Shown here: positions 40,544 to 49,548 of the stretch, one piece after another
How the letters are laid out: each line of letters begins with the position of its first letter
Numbering within the stretch: the first letter of the stretch is position 1
From: an uncultured Clostridia bacterium
Lineage (GTDB): Bacteria; Bacillota; Clostridia; Oscillospirales; Oscillospiraceae
DNA: 64,000 nt
Reading direction: 5' to 3'
NCBI GenBank assembly: GCA_930990965.1
Contig: CAKNRQ010000004.1
Span: 29,312-93,311, forward strand
Made by a program: the position numbers and the translations under genes
The notes under the pieces: model-generated
Told to the model about the DNA's origin: nothing
What the model saw: the letters and a program-made list of their open reading frames with translations, nothing else
Databases searched by the model: none

Positions 40544-41186
40544 TCTCGTCCGGGAGCCGGTCAAAGAATTTGTTGACCACGGCGCGTATTTCGCCGTCGA
40601 AGATGGGCAGGCCCATGCGCTCCAGCATGTCTCCGATGAAGTCGAACTTGCGGCGCATCTGCTCCTTTGTCGCCGGGTAAATACTCGGCAGCAGCCAGAG
40701 GCTGGTCAAAAGTGGCAGCAGCTCGGAAATTTCACGCGCATATTCTGTGTGTATGGAGCCGTCGGCTATGCCCTCTTCTATGAGTTCAAGATAGCGCGGA
40801 GTCAGCACGCGCCGGTTAGATATCAGCATCTTGACGAGCAGACGTGGGTTTTTGCTGATGGGTATGGTTTGGCGGGTTAGCTCCGCGCTCTCTTCATCGG
40901 CGTTATATATGAGTATTGCCTCACGCAGCTTGCCGAGCCCGTTCAAATCAGTCCGCGAGCGCACGGCCTCAAACGGATCGTTTCTGAAAAACATCCGGTC
41001 GCTCACCGCGTCCAGGATTTCCTCTTTGCTCTTGAAATGGTGGTAGACAGCGCCCTTCGTGAGCCCACCGAGTTCGTCAACTATGTCCTGTATAGTCGTG
41101 CGCTCATAGCCGCGCTCCAGGAAGAGCCGCTCGGCTGCGTCAAGTATTTTTTCGACCGTGACTTCGGGGTACTTGTTGCGTGACAC
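40524..41186 (-). CDS. TetR/AcrR-family regulator of the MFS pump
   Basis: 220 residues with a TetR helix-turn-helix: ILDAAERLFLERGYERTTIQ, then GLTKGAVYHHFKSKEEIL. The C-terminal domain fits the clostridial AcrR-type. Its 3' end overlaps the convergent Asp-box gene by 20 bp. The promoter is a perfect SigA consensus covered by a 20-bp operator that recurs before the MFS gene, so it probably controls both. Confidence 0.92.
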   Translation of the reverse strand: MSRNKYPEVTVEKILDAAERLFLERGYERTTIQDIVDELGGLTKGAVYHHFKSKEEILDAVSDRMFFRNDPFEAVRSRTDLNGLGKLREAILIYNADEESAELTRQTIPISKNPRLLVKMLISNRRVLTPRYLELIEEGIADGSIHTEYAREISELLPLLTSLWLLPSIYPATKEQMRRKFDFIGDMLERMGLPIFDGEIRAVVNKFFDRLPDEISPNPT

Positions 41187-41200
41187 AGTCTCAGCCCCTT

Positions 41201-41247
41201 TACATTCGTTTGGTATGTATTATATAGGAGGGCGGTGCCCATGTCAA
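41201..41247 (-). promoter_or_regulatory. TetR promoter with overlapping operator
   Basis: Minus strand TTGACA (41242-41247), 17-bp spacer, TATAAT (41219-41224), a perfect consensus. Operator TACATTCGTTTGGTATGTAT (41201-41220) covers the end of -10 and the transcription start. Confidence 0.88.
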
Positions 41248-41285
41248 GCCAAAAGGCCGGGCGTAGGCAGAGCGCGTATAAACGG

Positions 41286-41328
41286 AAAGCCGGACGGCGT
41301 GACAATGTGACACGCCGCCCGGCCTTTT
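41286..41328 (-). terminator. Terminator of the MerR-family gene
   Basis: Arms GCCGGACGGCGTG and CACGCCGCCCGGC (one mismatch) around a 9-nt loop, with short T-runs on both strands. Confidence 0.7.
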
Positions 41329-41358
41329 GCTGGCGGCATAAAACTCTGCCGCTGTTAC

Positions 41359-42141
41359 TTATGCTTCCACAAAGACCTGCGCCTCATAGTTCCAATTCAG
41401 GATGCCGGATACCACGATCAACTGCACGGTAAAGGACGGCTCTGCGCCGTACTGCGTTTGCGCCATGTGTACTAATTCGCGCACAGTCTGTTCCCTGCTG
41501 TCCTCCGTGCAGCTAGCGCACAGGTACTTACCGGCCGGCAGCACCTTCAACCCGTCTATGTCCACGTAACGAACGCAGACGGCAAAGAGCCTGGTGAGGC
41601 CCTCTTCTGAGTATATGCCGGCCATATCTTCAAAATAAAATTCATCTTTTAACTCTGGGGTGACTTTGTCGTAGAAATGGCTGAGATAATTCCAGAGGTT
41701 ATCGAGCGTAGGTACCTCCAGGGTGTCGGAAAGTAGAATAACCCGCTCCGGAATCTCTTTGAGAACAGTACCGGTCAGATGGTCACGCGCCTTGAGCTTT
41801 CTCTCATAGTCTGCTTTGGCCAGTGCGATCTTAGACTTGCTATATTGTAACGCCGCCATTTTTTCATCGGCTTTTTTCTCGGTTTGCTCCAAGAAGCCGA
41901 TGATTTTTTCCAAATCGTCATATTCAAGCACCTTTTTTATCTCTTTCAGAGGCAGGTCCATGACCTGCAGGGCGCGCACCGTATTCAGACGGACAATGTC
42001 CTGTTCGGTGTAGTAGCGGTAATTCGTCCACTCGTCTTTCTTGCTTGGCTTCACCAATCCGATGCGGTCATAATGCCGCAACGTCTCGCTTGTTGTGTGT
42101 GCCGCCTTGGCAGCTTCTCCCACCGAAAAATACTTTTCCAT
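41359..42141 (-). CDS. MerR-family regulator with GyrI-like effector domain
   Basis: 260 residues. Residues 1-75 are a MerR winged helix (YFSVGEAAKAAHTTSETLRH, YDRIGLVKPSK, NYRYYTEQDI), residues 80-130 the antiparallel coiled-coil, and residues about 145-260 a GyrI/BmrR-type small-molecule-binding domain (PERVILLSDTLEVP, LPAGKYLCASC). It activates promoters with overlong spacers. It diverges from the ABC operon, whose promoter has exactly this architecture (42157-42187). The inducer is likely a hydrophobic or cationic drug. Confidence 0.92.
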   Translation of the reverse strand: MEKYFSVGEAAKAAHTTSETLRHYDRIGLVKPSKKDEWTNYRYYTEQDIVRLNTVRALQVMDLPLKEIKKVLEYDDLEKIIGFLEQTEKKADEKMAALQYSKSKIALAKADYERKLKARDHLTGTVLKEIPERVILLSDTLEVPTLDNLWNYLSHFYDKVTPELKDEFYFEDMAGIYSEEGLTRLFAVCVRYVDIDGLKVLPAGKYLCASCTEDSREQTVRELVHMAQTQYGAEPSFTVQLIVVSGILNWNYEAQVFVEA

Positions 42142-42156
42142 TTCGAATTTCCCCTA

Positions 42157-42187
42157 TTGACTTTTGTGTTACACAAAGGTTTATAGT
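42157..42187 (+). promoter_or_regulatory. MerR-type promoter with 19-bp spacer
   Basis: TTGACT (42157-42162), 19-bp spacer, TATAGT (42182-42187). The spacer contains the perfect dyad TTTGTGT-T-ACACAAA (42163-42177). This matches MerR-family promoters such as those of bmr and cueR targets. It drives the rightward ABC operon. Confidence 0.85.
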
Positions 42188-42253
42188 TCATTCTAGCACA
42201 GGGAACCACCTAAAATCAACGGGTATCTGATGCTCTTTAGGAGGAATAGTTGC

Positions 42254-43105
42254 ATGATAGAACTCAAGCAGGTGACGAAGCAGTACGGGCAGGCAACCGT
42301 GCTGAAAAACATTACTTTGTCGATTGACGAGCCGGGGATTTACTGCCTGCTCGGCAGGAACGGCGCGGGCAAAACAACGCTGCTGAAGTCCATTGCCGGG
42401 TATCAGAACATTACAAGCGGAACGATTAAGGTGGACGGCAAGACGATAACGACCTCAGCCCTGGATACAGGCGTCAGCTATATAGAGAACTTCGCCAAGC
42501 ACTTCAACCTTCCGGTGCGTAAGCTGCTGAAGCTCGCGTCCGAGGTCAATCCCAACTACGATTATGACTTCGCTTCGGAGATGATGGAGCGGTTTGAGCT
42601 GGATGGCAAGAAAAAGTTTAACCACCTCTCCCTCGGCATGAAGACGATGGTTTCAACGATTATCTGCCTGGCGAGCAACAAAGACGTCATCCTCCTTGAC
42701 GAACCCGTCCTCGGCTTCGACGCCATCATGCGCGTGGAGTTCTACGACATGCTGACAGAGAGCTTTAATAAGCACCCGCGGATTATCATTGTTTCCACCC
42801 ACATCATTGAGGAAATCGCAAAGACGATTCAAAAGCTCATCATCATTGACAAAGGCAGCATCCGTTTCTTTGACACCTTGCGGTCGGTTGAGACGAAGGC
42901 GTTCAGCGTCAGCGGGCTGCAAAAAGATGTGGAGGCCGCAACCCGGGGGTTGAACGTCATCGGGCAGGATACAGTCGGCGGCCTGGTGACATGCTACATC
43001 TTCGACGAGGCGCCAAAGCAGACGGATTCGCTGGAAGTGCGCCCGCTGTCTTTGCAGGACTTCTTTATACAAATGGTCGGGACCAGGGGAGGCGTAAAGA
43101 GATGA
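42254..43105 (+). CDS. ABC transporter ATP-binding protein
   Basis: The ATG at 42254 has AGGAGG 9 bp upstream and gives 283 residues. Walker A is GRNGAGKTTLLKS, the signature is LSLGMKTMV, Walker B is VILLDEPVLGFD, and the H-loop histidine is in VSTHIIEEI. It energises the membrane protein encoded next (ATGA overlap). This CcmA/YtrB-like architecture is used for export of peptides and drugs. The operon is under the MerR-type promoter. Confidence 0.93.
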   Translation: MIELKQVTKQYGQATVLKNITLSIDEPGIYCLLGRNGAGKTTLLKSIAGYQNITSGTIKVDGKTITTSALDTGVSYIENFAKHFNLPVRKLLKLASEVNPNYDYDFASEMMERFELDGKKKFNHLSLGMKTMVSTIICLASNKDVILLDEPVLGFDAIMRVEFYDMLTESFNKHPRIIIVSTHIIEEIAKTIQKLIIIDKGSIRFFDTLRSVETKAFSVSGLQKDVEAATRGLNVIGQDTVGGLVTCYIFDEAPKQTDSLEVRPLSLQDFFIQMVGTRGGVKR

Positions 43106-43749
43106 CAGCTATATTGGCTATTATAAAACGGCTGCTTGCAAGCAACAAGATAAGTTTTATTCTCACGGCCGCTGTGGTGGTTTGCGCCACATCTTCCGGT
43201 GAGACGGTACTGAGTAACGGCAATTATACTTGGCTGCTGGCGGTTATGGCTCCGTTCTTCTTTGTGTTCTACGATTTCTCAAAGCTGATGCACCTGGGAG
43301 CGAGCAAGAAGGACTACTTTATAGGCTGCCTGATAAGCTATGGCCTACTGGCTTTCTGCATCTCCCTCGTTAACACTGTAATCCACCTCGTCATGGACCC
43401 CATATACCCCGCGCAAACTGTTATCAACATGATGGATGTGTGCCGGTGGACCGAAAACGGGATTTTCGTGGCCGCGATACAGCAGATGCTGTTTCTGCTG
43501 CTCGTAATGATTTTCCTCCATGTGCTGCTGTCCATGCAGGCGCACTGGTACGGATGGCTGACAGACGCGGTGCTGGTTGCGATTATCTGCATCTTCACTC
43601 CCATTGCGCCGCTGCGCTCTGCCCTGTCAGGATTTTTCCGGCTCATCATGCTCAACGGCAACGCGATCCTGCACATCGGTACTTGCCTCTTGTTGAGCGC
43701 AGCTCTGTCTCTTGCAGGGCTTGTGGTCTTGAAGAGAAAAACTCTGTGA
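43102..43749 (+). CDS. ABC transporter membrane subunit
   Basis: Starting at 43102 the protein has 215 residues and six hydrophobic segments, with no soluble domain. Its start overlaps the ATPase stop by 4 nt, which couples the two. It resembles the small permeases that pair with YtrB-like ATPases; I recognise no specific family. Substrate unknown. Confidence 0.85.
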   Translation: MTAILAIIKRLLASNKISFILTAAVVVCATSSGETVLSNGNYTWLLAVMAPFFFVFYDFSKLMHLGASKKDYFIGCLISYGLLAFCISLVNTVIHLVMDPIYPAQTVINMMDVCRWTENGIFVAAIQQMLFLLLVMIFLHVLLSMQAHWYGWLTDAVLVAIICIFTPIAPLRSALSGFFRLIMLNGNAILHIGTCLLLSAALSLAGLVVLKRKTL

Positions 43750-43764
43750 GTGTGAGGCGCGGCC

Positions 43765-44208
43765 ATGATTAGGATAAAAGCGGTTGACGCACAAAATATA
43801 TCGGACGTTTGCGAATTGTCTACCAGTCAAGATGTTGCTGTTGCTAAGACGGAGGGGCGCTGCCGCTGCAATGCGATTTCCATAGCGGAAACAAGATATG
43901 ATGCGGAAATGCACCCCAATGCAATTTATAACAACAACGCGCTGATTGGATTCTTCATGTACAAACGCGCGGAAACCCATGCTGACACGGCAACCATCTG
44001 CCGCTTTATGCTGGATGACAGGTTTAAAGAAAAAGCTCTGGAAGAAAAAGCTCTGGAGCACGTCCTGAGAGGTCTCAAAATCCAGGGCGTCAAGAGAGTT
44101 ATCTTGTCGGCAACTGAAGCAAATGAAGAAGCCGAGAAACTTTACCGTTCTTTCGGCTTTCACGCAGCCGGTGAAGCGGGCTGCTATGAATTAGAACTAC
44201 AATCTTAA
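43765..44208 (+). CDS. GNAT-family N-acetyltransferase
   Basis: 147 residues. C-terminal motif region VKRVILSATEANEEAEKLYRSFGFHAAGE is GNAT-like (the A-E-K-L-Y-x-x-x-G-F block); the acetyl-CoA loop appears around EKALEEKALEHVLR, with the internal short repeat EEKAL. It follows the permease gene by 15 bp with GAGG 7 bp from ATG. In a drug-responsive operon it may acetylate a toxic amine, but this is inference. Confidence 0.8.
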   Translation: MIRIKAVDAQNISDVCELSTSQDVAVAKTEGRCRCNAISIAETRYDAEMHPNAIYNNNALIGFFMYKRAETHADTATICRFMLDDRFKEKALEEKALEHVLRGLKIQGVKRVILSATEANEEAEKLYRSFGFHAAGEAGCYELELQS

Positions 44209-44229
44209 CTATAATATGGAGGAATCACC

Positions 44230-44895
44230 ATGAAGAAAATCATTTCACTTGTGCTTTGCATGGCGCTGGGAGCTTTTGCTTTGTCCGGCTGCTCCAGCAG
44301 CGACGAGCCTTTTGAGGAAAAGAGCTACACGCCGGATGCGCAGGTCAGCGAAATCAACCTCGACGTAGAGGATAGGGAAATAGAAGTTTCGCTCTCCAAT
44401 GACAATCAGGTCCACATCCAGTACTACGAAAACAACAAGGAGTATTACGATATTTCTGTCTCTGACAACGTGCTGACCATGACGGGCGCCAGCGACAAAG
44501 AGTGGACAGATTATATTGGAGTAAAGCCCTCCGCTGAGGACAGGAAAATATATTTGCAGATACCGAACTCGCTGCTGGACAGCATAACTCTGTCTACTAC
44601 TAACGAGGATATCTCGCTTCCCGCTATGTCCGTAACGGGAAGCATAAACCTCTCCTCGAACGGGGGAAACATCTCCTTCGGCAATCTGGGCGTCGGCAGC
44701 GACCTGAGCCTGACGGTCAAGAATGGAGACATCACGGGAACCGTCATAGGCAGCTACGACGACTTTGCCATTCAATCGGACATCAAGAAAGGCGAAAGTA
44801 CCCTGCCGGACAGCAATGACGGCGGCGAGAAAACTCTGAACGTGTCCTGTAATAACGGCGACGTAAACGTGGAGTTTGTAAGTGAGCAATCGTAA
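44230..44895 (+). CDS. DUF4097-like lipoprotein
   Basis: 221 residues with a lipoprotein signal peptide ending in ALSGC. The mature protein has the repetitive beta-strand pattern of DUF4097 adhesin-like proteins (INLSSNGGNISFGNLGVGSD, LTVKNGDITG). GGAGG lies 7 bp from the ATG. It is the last gene of the MerR-controlled operon and is followed by a terminator. It is probably surface exposed. Function in the family is unclear. Confidence 0.82.
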   Translation: MKKIISLVLCMALGAFALSGCSSSDEPFEEKSYTPDAQVSEINLDVEDREIEVSLSNDNQVHIQYYENNKEYYDISVSDNVLTMTGASDKEWTDYIGVKPSAEDRKIYLQIPNSLLDSITLSTTNEDISLPAMSVTGSINLSSNGGNISFGNLGVGSDLSLTVKNGDITGTVIGSYDDFAIQSDIKKGESTLPDSNDGGEKTLNVSCNNGDVNVEFVSEQS

Positions 44896-44905
44896 GTCTG
44901 TACAA

Positions 44906-44947
44906 AATACAAACGGCAGCTTGAAATTTCAAGCTGCCGTTTGTATT
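44906..44947. terminator. Perfect 42-nt palindromic bidirectional terminator
   Basis: Left arm AATACAAACGGCAGCTTGAA plus one A, right arm its exact complement. It stands between the convergent lipoprotein and B3/B4 genes. Confidence 0.92.
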
Positions 44948-44970
44948 GTAGCTGGTGTCCGGAACGGATA

Positions 44971-45678
44971 TTAAAGCTCCGCGTCAAAGACGGGGTTATC
45001 AGCGTCAACCATGCCGATGGCGGTTTTGGCGCCGAAGATGCTCTCAATCAGCTCGCTGAGTTCCTTGCGGGCCTCGAGCACGCGGTCGAGATTCAGGCTC
45101 TTGAAGCCGTCGATGGGGAAGAGCAGGTCGGTCGTGGCCTCGGTGATCTTGCCTATCTCGCTCTGACGCCAGGTCCAGCGGCGGGTGCGCACCTGGCCGT
45201 CGGAGACGTAGACGACTTCGTTCTCGTCAGGGGTCTCAACTTCACCACCGCCGAATGGCACAAAAGTGTCGCCCGGCTGCGCATGCCGCACTTCCAGTGC
45301 CCGAGTGACCGTGCCCATGTCGTGCGCACCGATAGGCAGCCTGGTACGCAGGCTGACCGCGTTGCCGAGATCGACAATGGGGCTGATTTCAGGGAAGCCC
45401 TTGCCCTTGGCAATGCGCGTCATAAGCGCCTCAATGGAGCACATGTACTTGTTGGGGTTGATGCCGAGAGCCCTGAAGGCTTCGCGGTAGGGGACTATCT
45501 CAGGAGACTCCTTGACCTTGACGCCGGCAAGAGCAGCCTCGCACTCAGCAATGGCGCTGTGCAGCAGTTCAGAAACCTGGGGATAAGCCTTGGAGTTATC
45601 TACTCCACGCACAGCCACAACACCAAAACAGGCGTCCGGCAGCAGGTCAAATACATCTTTGGAAACTTCAAATCTCAT
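44971..45678 (-). CDS. B3/B4 tRNA-synthetase-like domain protein
   Basis: 235 residues. It matches the B3/B4 domain of the phenylalanyl-tRNA synthetase beta chain as found in stand-alone proteins: FRALGINPNKYMCSIEAL, ISPIVDLGNAVSL, and PIGAHDMGTVT are characteristic. Stand-alone members are thought to edit or bind aminoacyl-tRNA or amino-acid derivatives. GGAGTG ribosome site. It is monocistronic between a strong terminator and a repeat-filled spacer. Confidence 0.88.
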   Translation of the reverse strand: MRFEVSKDVFDLLPDACFGVVAVRGVDNSKAYPQVSELLHSAIAECEAALAGVKVKESPEIVPYREAFRALGINPNKYMCSIEALMTRIAKGKGFPEISPIVDLGNAVSLRTRLPIGAHDMGTVTRALEVRHAQPGDTFVPFGGGEVETPDENEVVYVSDGQVRTRRWTWRQSEIGKITEATTDLLFPIDGFKSLNLDRVLEARKELSELIESIFGAKTAIGMVDADNPVFDAEL

Positions 45679-45729
45679 GGTTTACACTCCTTCGTTGGTT
45701 GCATATATTTAGCAATTTAAATTGAGAAC

Positions 45730-46555
45730 AGAATATGGCGTTTTAGTGGACTATAACGTAGCGGGGAGGGGTACAACCCCTCGGTCAGCTACGCTGACGG
45801 CTACCCGGCAACGCATCCGACAGCGTGGTGACGTAGAATCCAACGAGCGGGACGTCGAGAACGCCGTCCCTTACGGTTGGGTGCGTGTGTTTGGCCGTCA
45901 GCGGTGGCCGGGGCGTGTGCGGGATGGTACGTTGGTGTAGGGCAGAGGTATGCAAGGTTGGGTACAAGCCCCAGGGGGTTGGGTGCATTGGTCGAACGTG
46001 GTGGCCGGTTATTGTTTATAAGGCGAAAAGGTTGGTTGCAAAACCTACCCATCAGCACCACCCCAGCGCACGAGCAAAGCGATGTGCGCGGCAAGAGCCG
46101 CAGAACCCTCGGGCAACGCAGAACTTACCGACTGTAACAACCAGCCGCACCCGGTTGGGCAACGTCCCGTGTTAACCCGTCAGCGGCCGCGAAGCGAAAC
46201 CGCGGTCGGCGATGGAGTAACTAAACAGAGGTTTAGGGATGACCACCCGCAAGTTACCACCAGCCCGAGTTAACACGCACCCTTACGTACAAGTTCGCAC
46301 CAAAGCGGTTTTCTCTTTGGAGTCTGAGGGGTTTCTTTTTGCCAAGACAAAAAGAAATCTCTCAGGATTGCGGCATTACCTAATGCCACCCCCCACGTCC
46401 GGCGACGTGACAACCACCCCGGCGCACCGAGGACGGTGCGCCCTACGAGGCGCGGTATGGGTACGTGGTGATGTAGAATCCCACGGCGGGACGTCGAGGA
46501 CGCCGTCCCCTACGGTGTGTTGGTGTGTAAACCGCTCAGGATGGCCGCAACCGCC
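45730..46555. repeat. Dispersed hairpin-rich repeat, copy B, with flanking modules
   Basis: About 830 bp without a gene. The core 46157-46409 matches copy A. The upstream module 46066-46089 has GCGCAC/GTGCGC arms with a 12-nt loop. A second module type occurs twice, 45825-45889 and 46465-46528, each with GTAGAATCC and a GGGACG/CGTCCC stem. Other stems: GAGGGG-TACAA-CCCCTC near 45757, GTCAGC-TAC-GCTGAC near 45784, and GGCGCACCG-AGGA-CGGTGCGCC near 46421. It lies between divergent or unidirectional genes with no terminator of its own. Confidence 0.85.
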
Positions 46556-46582
46556 CACGGTTGCCCCGCCGCGCAAGCAACA

Positions 46583-48466
46583 TTACGCGCAGGTAAACAG
46601 TATAACCTGCCGCTTCCTGCCTATTTCATCGAGCAAATCCAGCACCCGTTCCCGACGGGTGGGGTCGAGATATGCCAGCGCGTCGTCGAGTATTATCGGG
46701 CAGGGCTCGTCGTTGGGCAGGGCCAGCTCCGCTATCGCAAGGCGCACCGCGAGGTACATGAGGTCCACCGCACCGGCGCTCAGGTAGAGGCTGCCGCGCG
46801 GGACGCTGTCCCCGCTGCGCCGCACCGCTACGGAGAAGTCGCGCGAGACGGTGAGGTCCTCGTACCTGCCTCCGGTGAGGCGCTGGAAGATCTCGGCTGC
46901 ACGGTGCCCGAGGGCGGGGGAGAAACGATTTTGCAGCTCGGCCCCGGCTTTTTCAAGGGTGTTGGCGGCGAGTTCTATGGCGTCGTACTGCTCTTCGAGC
47001 TCGGCGAGCTTGTCCTGCTTCGCGCGTATGCCGCTCTCTATGGCGACCGGATCGCCCAGCGCGCTTATGACTCCGGAGAGCTCTGCAAGACGTGAGCTCA
47101 GACTCTCGCGGCGTGCGTTCAAACTGGCCAGCTCCCAGCTGAGGCGGCGCAGCTCTTCACTCTCCTGTGCCCCGGTGAAGCGGCTCTCATCGGCGCGCCG
47201 GGCCTCGCGTGCGCGCGCGAGCTCCGCGCGGGCAGCTTCGAGTGCGGCCGCGGCCTTGTCGGCAGCGGCGCGGCGGCGCGCGTAGTCCGCAGCAAGTTCT
47301 GGGATTTCCTCCGCGGAAGAAACGCCGTAGCGCGAAAGCAGATTCCTGAGCTCATTTTCAGCGCTCCTGGCGCTGTCAACGGCGCGGTGGTATACGGTGT
47401 AGCGCCAGGCGCCGAGCGCGGCGAAAACAGCCGTGCCTATGAGCTCAAACGGACTTACGGCCACAGCCAGTATGACAAATAGCACGCATAGCGCGGCGCA
47501 GGCGTAGAAGCTGTTGAGGTTTGCCCGAACGGCAGATTGGCGTCTTAGCTCCTCGGCGCGCTGCTGCTCAGTTCGGGCAAGCTGCGCGGCGTCATCGGGG
47601 CTCATGCCGTCGAAGAAGCGGTCTGCGGCCTCGGCAGAGCGTTTCGCGCTCTCGCGTTCAGCCTGGGAGCAACGCCACTCCAGCTCGCTCACCTGTTCGC
47701 CGGAGCGCTCAAAACTCTGTCGCGCACTTGTGCGCTCGCGCTCCTGGGTGTTTTTGAGCTGGTCGGAGAGGCGGTTTATGCTTTCGGTGCAGCGCTCAAG
47801 TTCGGCACTCACGCGGTCGCGCTCAGCGACAGTGTCCGCAACGCGGCGTAGCGCGGCCTCTCCAGCGGCTATGTCATTTTCCAGTTCGGGGATGGCACCG
47901 CGCTTGTTGTAGCGGCGGCGGCGCAGCCAGGCGCGCAGGCGCTCGTCGGCCTCGCTCGCGGAAACCTCCTCCTCGCCGGAGGATACAACGCTGGCTATGC
48001 GCCGCTCAAGTTCCGCACTGCCGGTGACGGCTGCGGCGCCCTGGCCTATGAAGGCGCTCGAGCAGAAGACGGAACGGCTGGCGCCGGTCAGGTATTCGCC
48101 GACGTTCGCGGCGTCTATGCCGGGCACTGCGTCGCCGGTGCCCGTATAGGTAGCGGAGAAGTTGCGCATCGGCGCACGGGCCGAGCTTGTGGAGCGCGTG
48201 AGGGTTATGTCCAGCCCGCCGTGGGTCAGCTCCATTGTGCCGCCCATGGGCTTGCCGCTCCAGGGCGCATAGTGCGTTTTGTCGGGCAGAAATCCGGTCT
48301 TGGCGCGCTCTGCGCTGTCTATGCCGTAGAGCATGGCGCGGATAAAGGCGCACCAGGTGCTCTTGCCGCTCTCGTTGGGGGCGTTTATGACGTTCAAACC
48401 GGGCTGCAGCTCGAGTGTGTCGCCGTCGAGGCAGCCGAAGGTGGCTTTCAGCTTGTGTATCACCAT
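46583..48466 (-). CDS. AAA ATPase, YhaN/SbcC-like
   Basis: 627 residues. Walker A NAPNESGKSTW at 30-40, Walker B-like PCPIILDDALAYLD near 590. Between them are two long coiled-coil stretches (about 180-285 and 400-520) separated by a hydrophobic hairpin (FYACAALCVLFVILAVAV), as in Bacillus YhaN. The shape is that of an SMC/Rad50-type DNA repair ATPase tethered to the membrane. It overlaps the nuclease gene by 7 nt. Partner of the downstream-listed exonuclease. Confidence 0.9.
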   Translation of the reverse strand: MVIHKLKATFGCLDGDTLELQPGLNVINAPNESGKSTWCAFIRAMLYGIDSAERAKTGFLPDKTHYAPWSGKPMGGTMELTHGGLDITLTRSTSSARAPMRNFSATYTGTGDAVPGIDAANVGEYLTGASRSVFCSSAFIGQGAAAVTGSAELERRIASVVSSGEEEVSASEADERLRAWLRRRRYNKRGAIPELENDIAAGEAALRRVADTVAERDRVSAELERCTESINRLSDQLKNTQERERTSARQSFERSGEQVSELEWRCSQAERESAKRSAEAADRFFDGMSPDDAAQLARTEQQRAEELRRQSAVRANLNSFYACAALCVLFVILAVAVSPFELIGTAVFAALGAWRYTVYHRAVDSARSAENELRNLLSRYGVSSAEEIPELAADYARRRAAADKAAAALEAARAELARAREARRADESRFTGAQESEELRRLSWELASLNARRESLSSRLAELSGVISALGDPVAIESGIRAKQDKLAELEEQYDAIELAANTLEKAGAELQNRFSPALGHRAAEIFQRLTGGRYEDLTVSRDFSVAVRRSGDSVPRGSLYLSAGAVDLMYLAVRLAIAELALPNDEPCPIILDDALAYLDPTRRERVLDLLDEIGRKRQVILFTCA

Positions 48467-49548
48467 AGCAGTTCGGCCTCCTCTCTGCCGTCGAGCGCGG
48501 CGAGGCCCCAGCGGGCCGCGCGGGTTATCATCTCGCGCTCGTGGTCGTCGCGCGCGCTGGAGAGCCTGTCGCGCAGCATGCGCAGGAAGACGCCGCGCAG
48601 GGAGTCTTCGTCCGCGCGCTCCCAGACGTCGCGGCGAATACGGGTCTCGTCGCGCAGGCGCAGCGCAAAGACCTGCGGCTCCAGGCGTGCGCGTATGGCG
48701 GCCAGGTCCGGTTCTTGGCCGGTCTCTCCGGTTATAGTGATCTGGTATATGTTGTCCGCGGCACCGTCGGGCAGGTGGAAGCTGTCAATCTCGTCCGCGG
48801 GCACGCTAAGGCACTCGTAGCGCCTTGAGGCGGTGGTTATGAACCTGGACTTTACCTTGCCGGGGGCGGCGTCTACTATCAGCACGCCCTTTTCGCCGCA
48901 CTCGTCAAAGCCGCGGCCCTCGGGGCAGCCCGGGTAGGCATAGCAGGTGCGGCCCGCCTTTTTTAACCCTGAGCAGGCGTGAACGTGGCCGAGGGCTATG
49001 TAGTCGGCGCCCGAAGCGGCTATGTCCGCTTCGCTGATGGGGTTGTAGCGCGAGCCGGGGTTGTTCATGTCGCCGTGGACGCAGACCAGTTCGGTGAAGC
49101 CGTCCTGACGCGGTATGCGCAGGGTGTCGAGCTTGGATGCGCAGTAGCGGTCGGTAAAGGCGGCGCCCCAGACGCGCACGCCTATGTCCTCCAGAACGAC
49201 GGCGTCAAAGTCCTCGCTCGTGAAGACGTGGGCGTTAGCGGGCAGGCGCAGCTTGGCCCAGCGGCCCGAATTGGAGTAGTAGTCGTGGTTGCCGGGCGCG
49301 ATGAACACGGGCACGGCCATCTCGGATATTGTCAGGCACAGCAGCTCTTCCGTCTCGGTCCAGGCCGAGTCGCTGTCGAACAGGTCGCCCGAGAGCAGCA
49401 CGAGCTGTGCGCCCTCTTCGGCGCGGATGCGCGCGAGAGAACGCAGCAGTTCCCTCTGCTCGCGGCGGCGCAGTGCGGCCTTTTCCTCGCCGAGCGCGTC
49501 GAAGGGGGAGTCGAGGTGCAGGTCCGCGGCGTGGAGCAGCCTTATCAT
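48460..49548 (-). CDS. DNA repair exonuclease, YhaO/SbcD-like metallophosphoesterase
   Basis: 362 residues. Phosphoesterase motifs are DLHLD, GDLFDS, GNHDYY and GHVH, in order between residues 9 and 200, the two-metal centre of Mre11/SbcD. The C-terminal 120 residues are the family's capping domain. Its stop overlaps the YhaN-like start by 7 nt and its start overlaps the YmdB-like stop by 4 nt, so all three are one unit. Function in double-strand break processing is inferred from family. Confidence 0.9.
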   Translation of the reverse strand: MIRLLHAADLHLDSPFDALGEEKAALRRREQRELLRSLARIRAEEGAQLVLLSGDLFDSDSAWTETEELLCLTISEMAVPVFIAPGNHDYYSNSGRWAKLRLPANAHVFTSEDFDAVVLEDIGVRVWGAAFTDRYCASKLDTLRIPRQDGFTELVCVHGDMNNPGSRYNPISEADIAASGADYIALGHVHACSGLKKAGRTCYAYPGCPEGRGFDECGEKGVLIVDAAPGKVKSRFITTASRRYECLSVPADEIDSFHLPDGAADNIYQITITGETGQEPDLAAIRARLEPQVFALRLRDETRIRRDVWERADEDSLRGVFLRMLRDRLSSARDDHEREMITRAARWGLAALDGREEAELLW

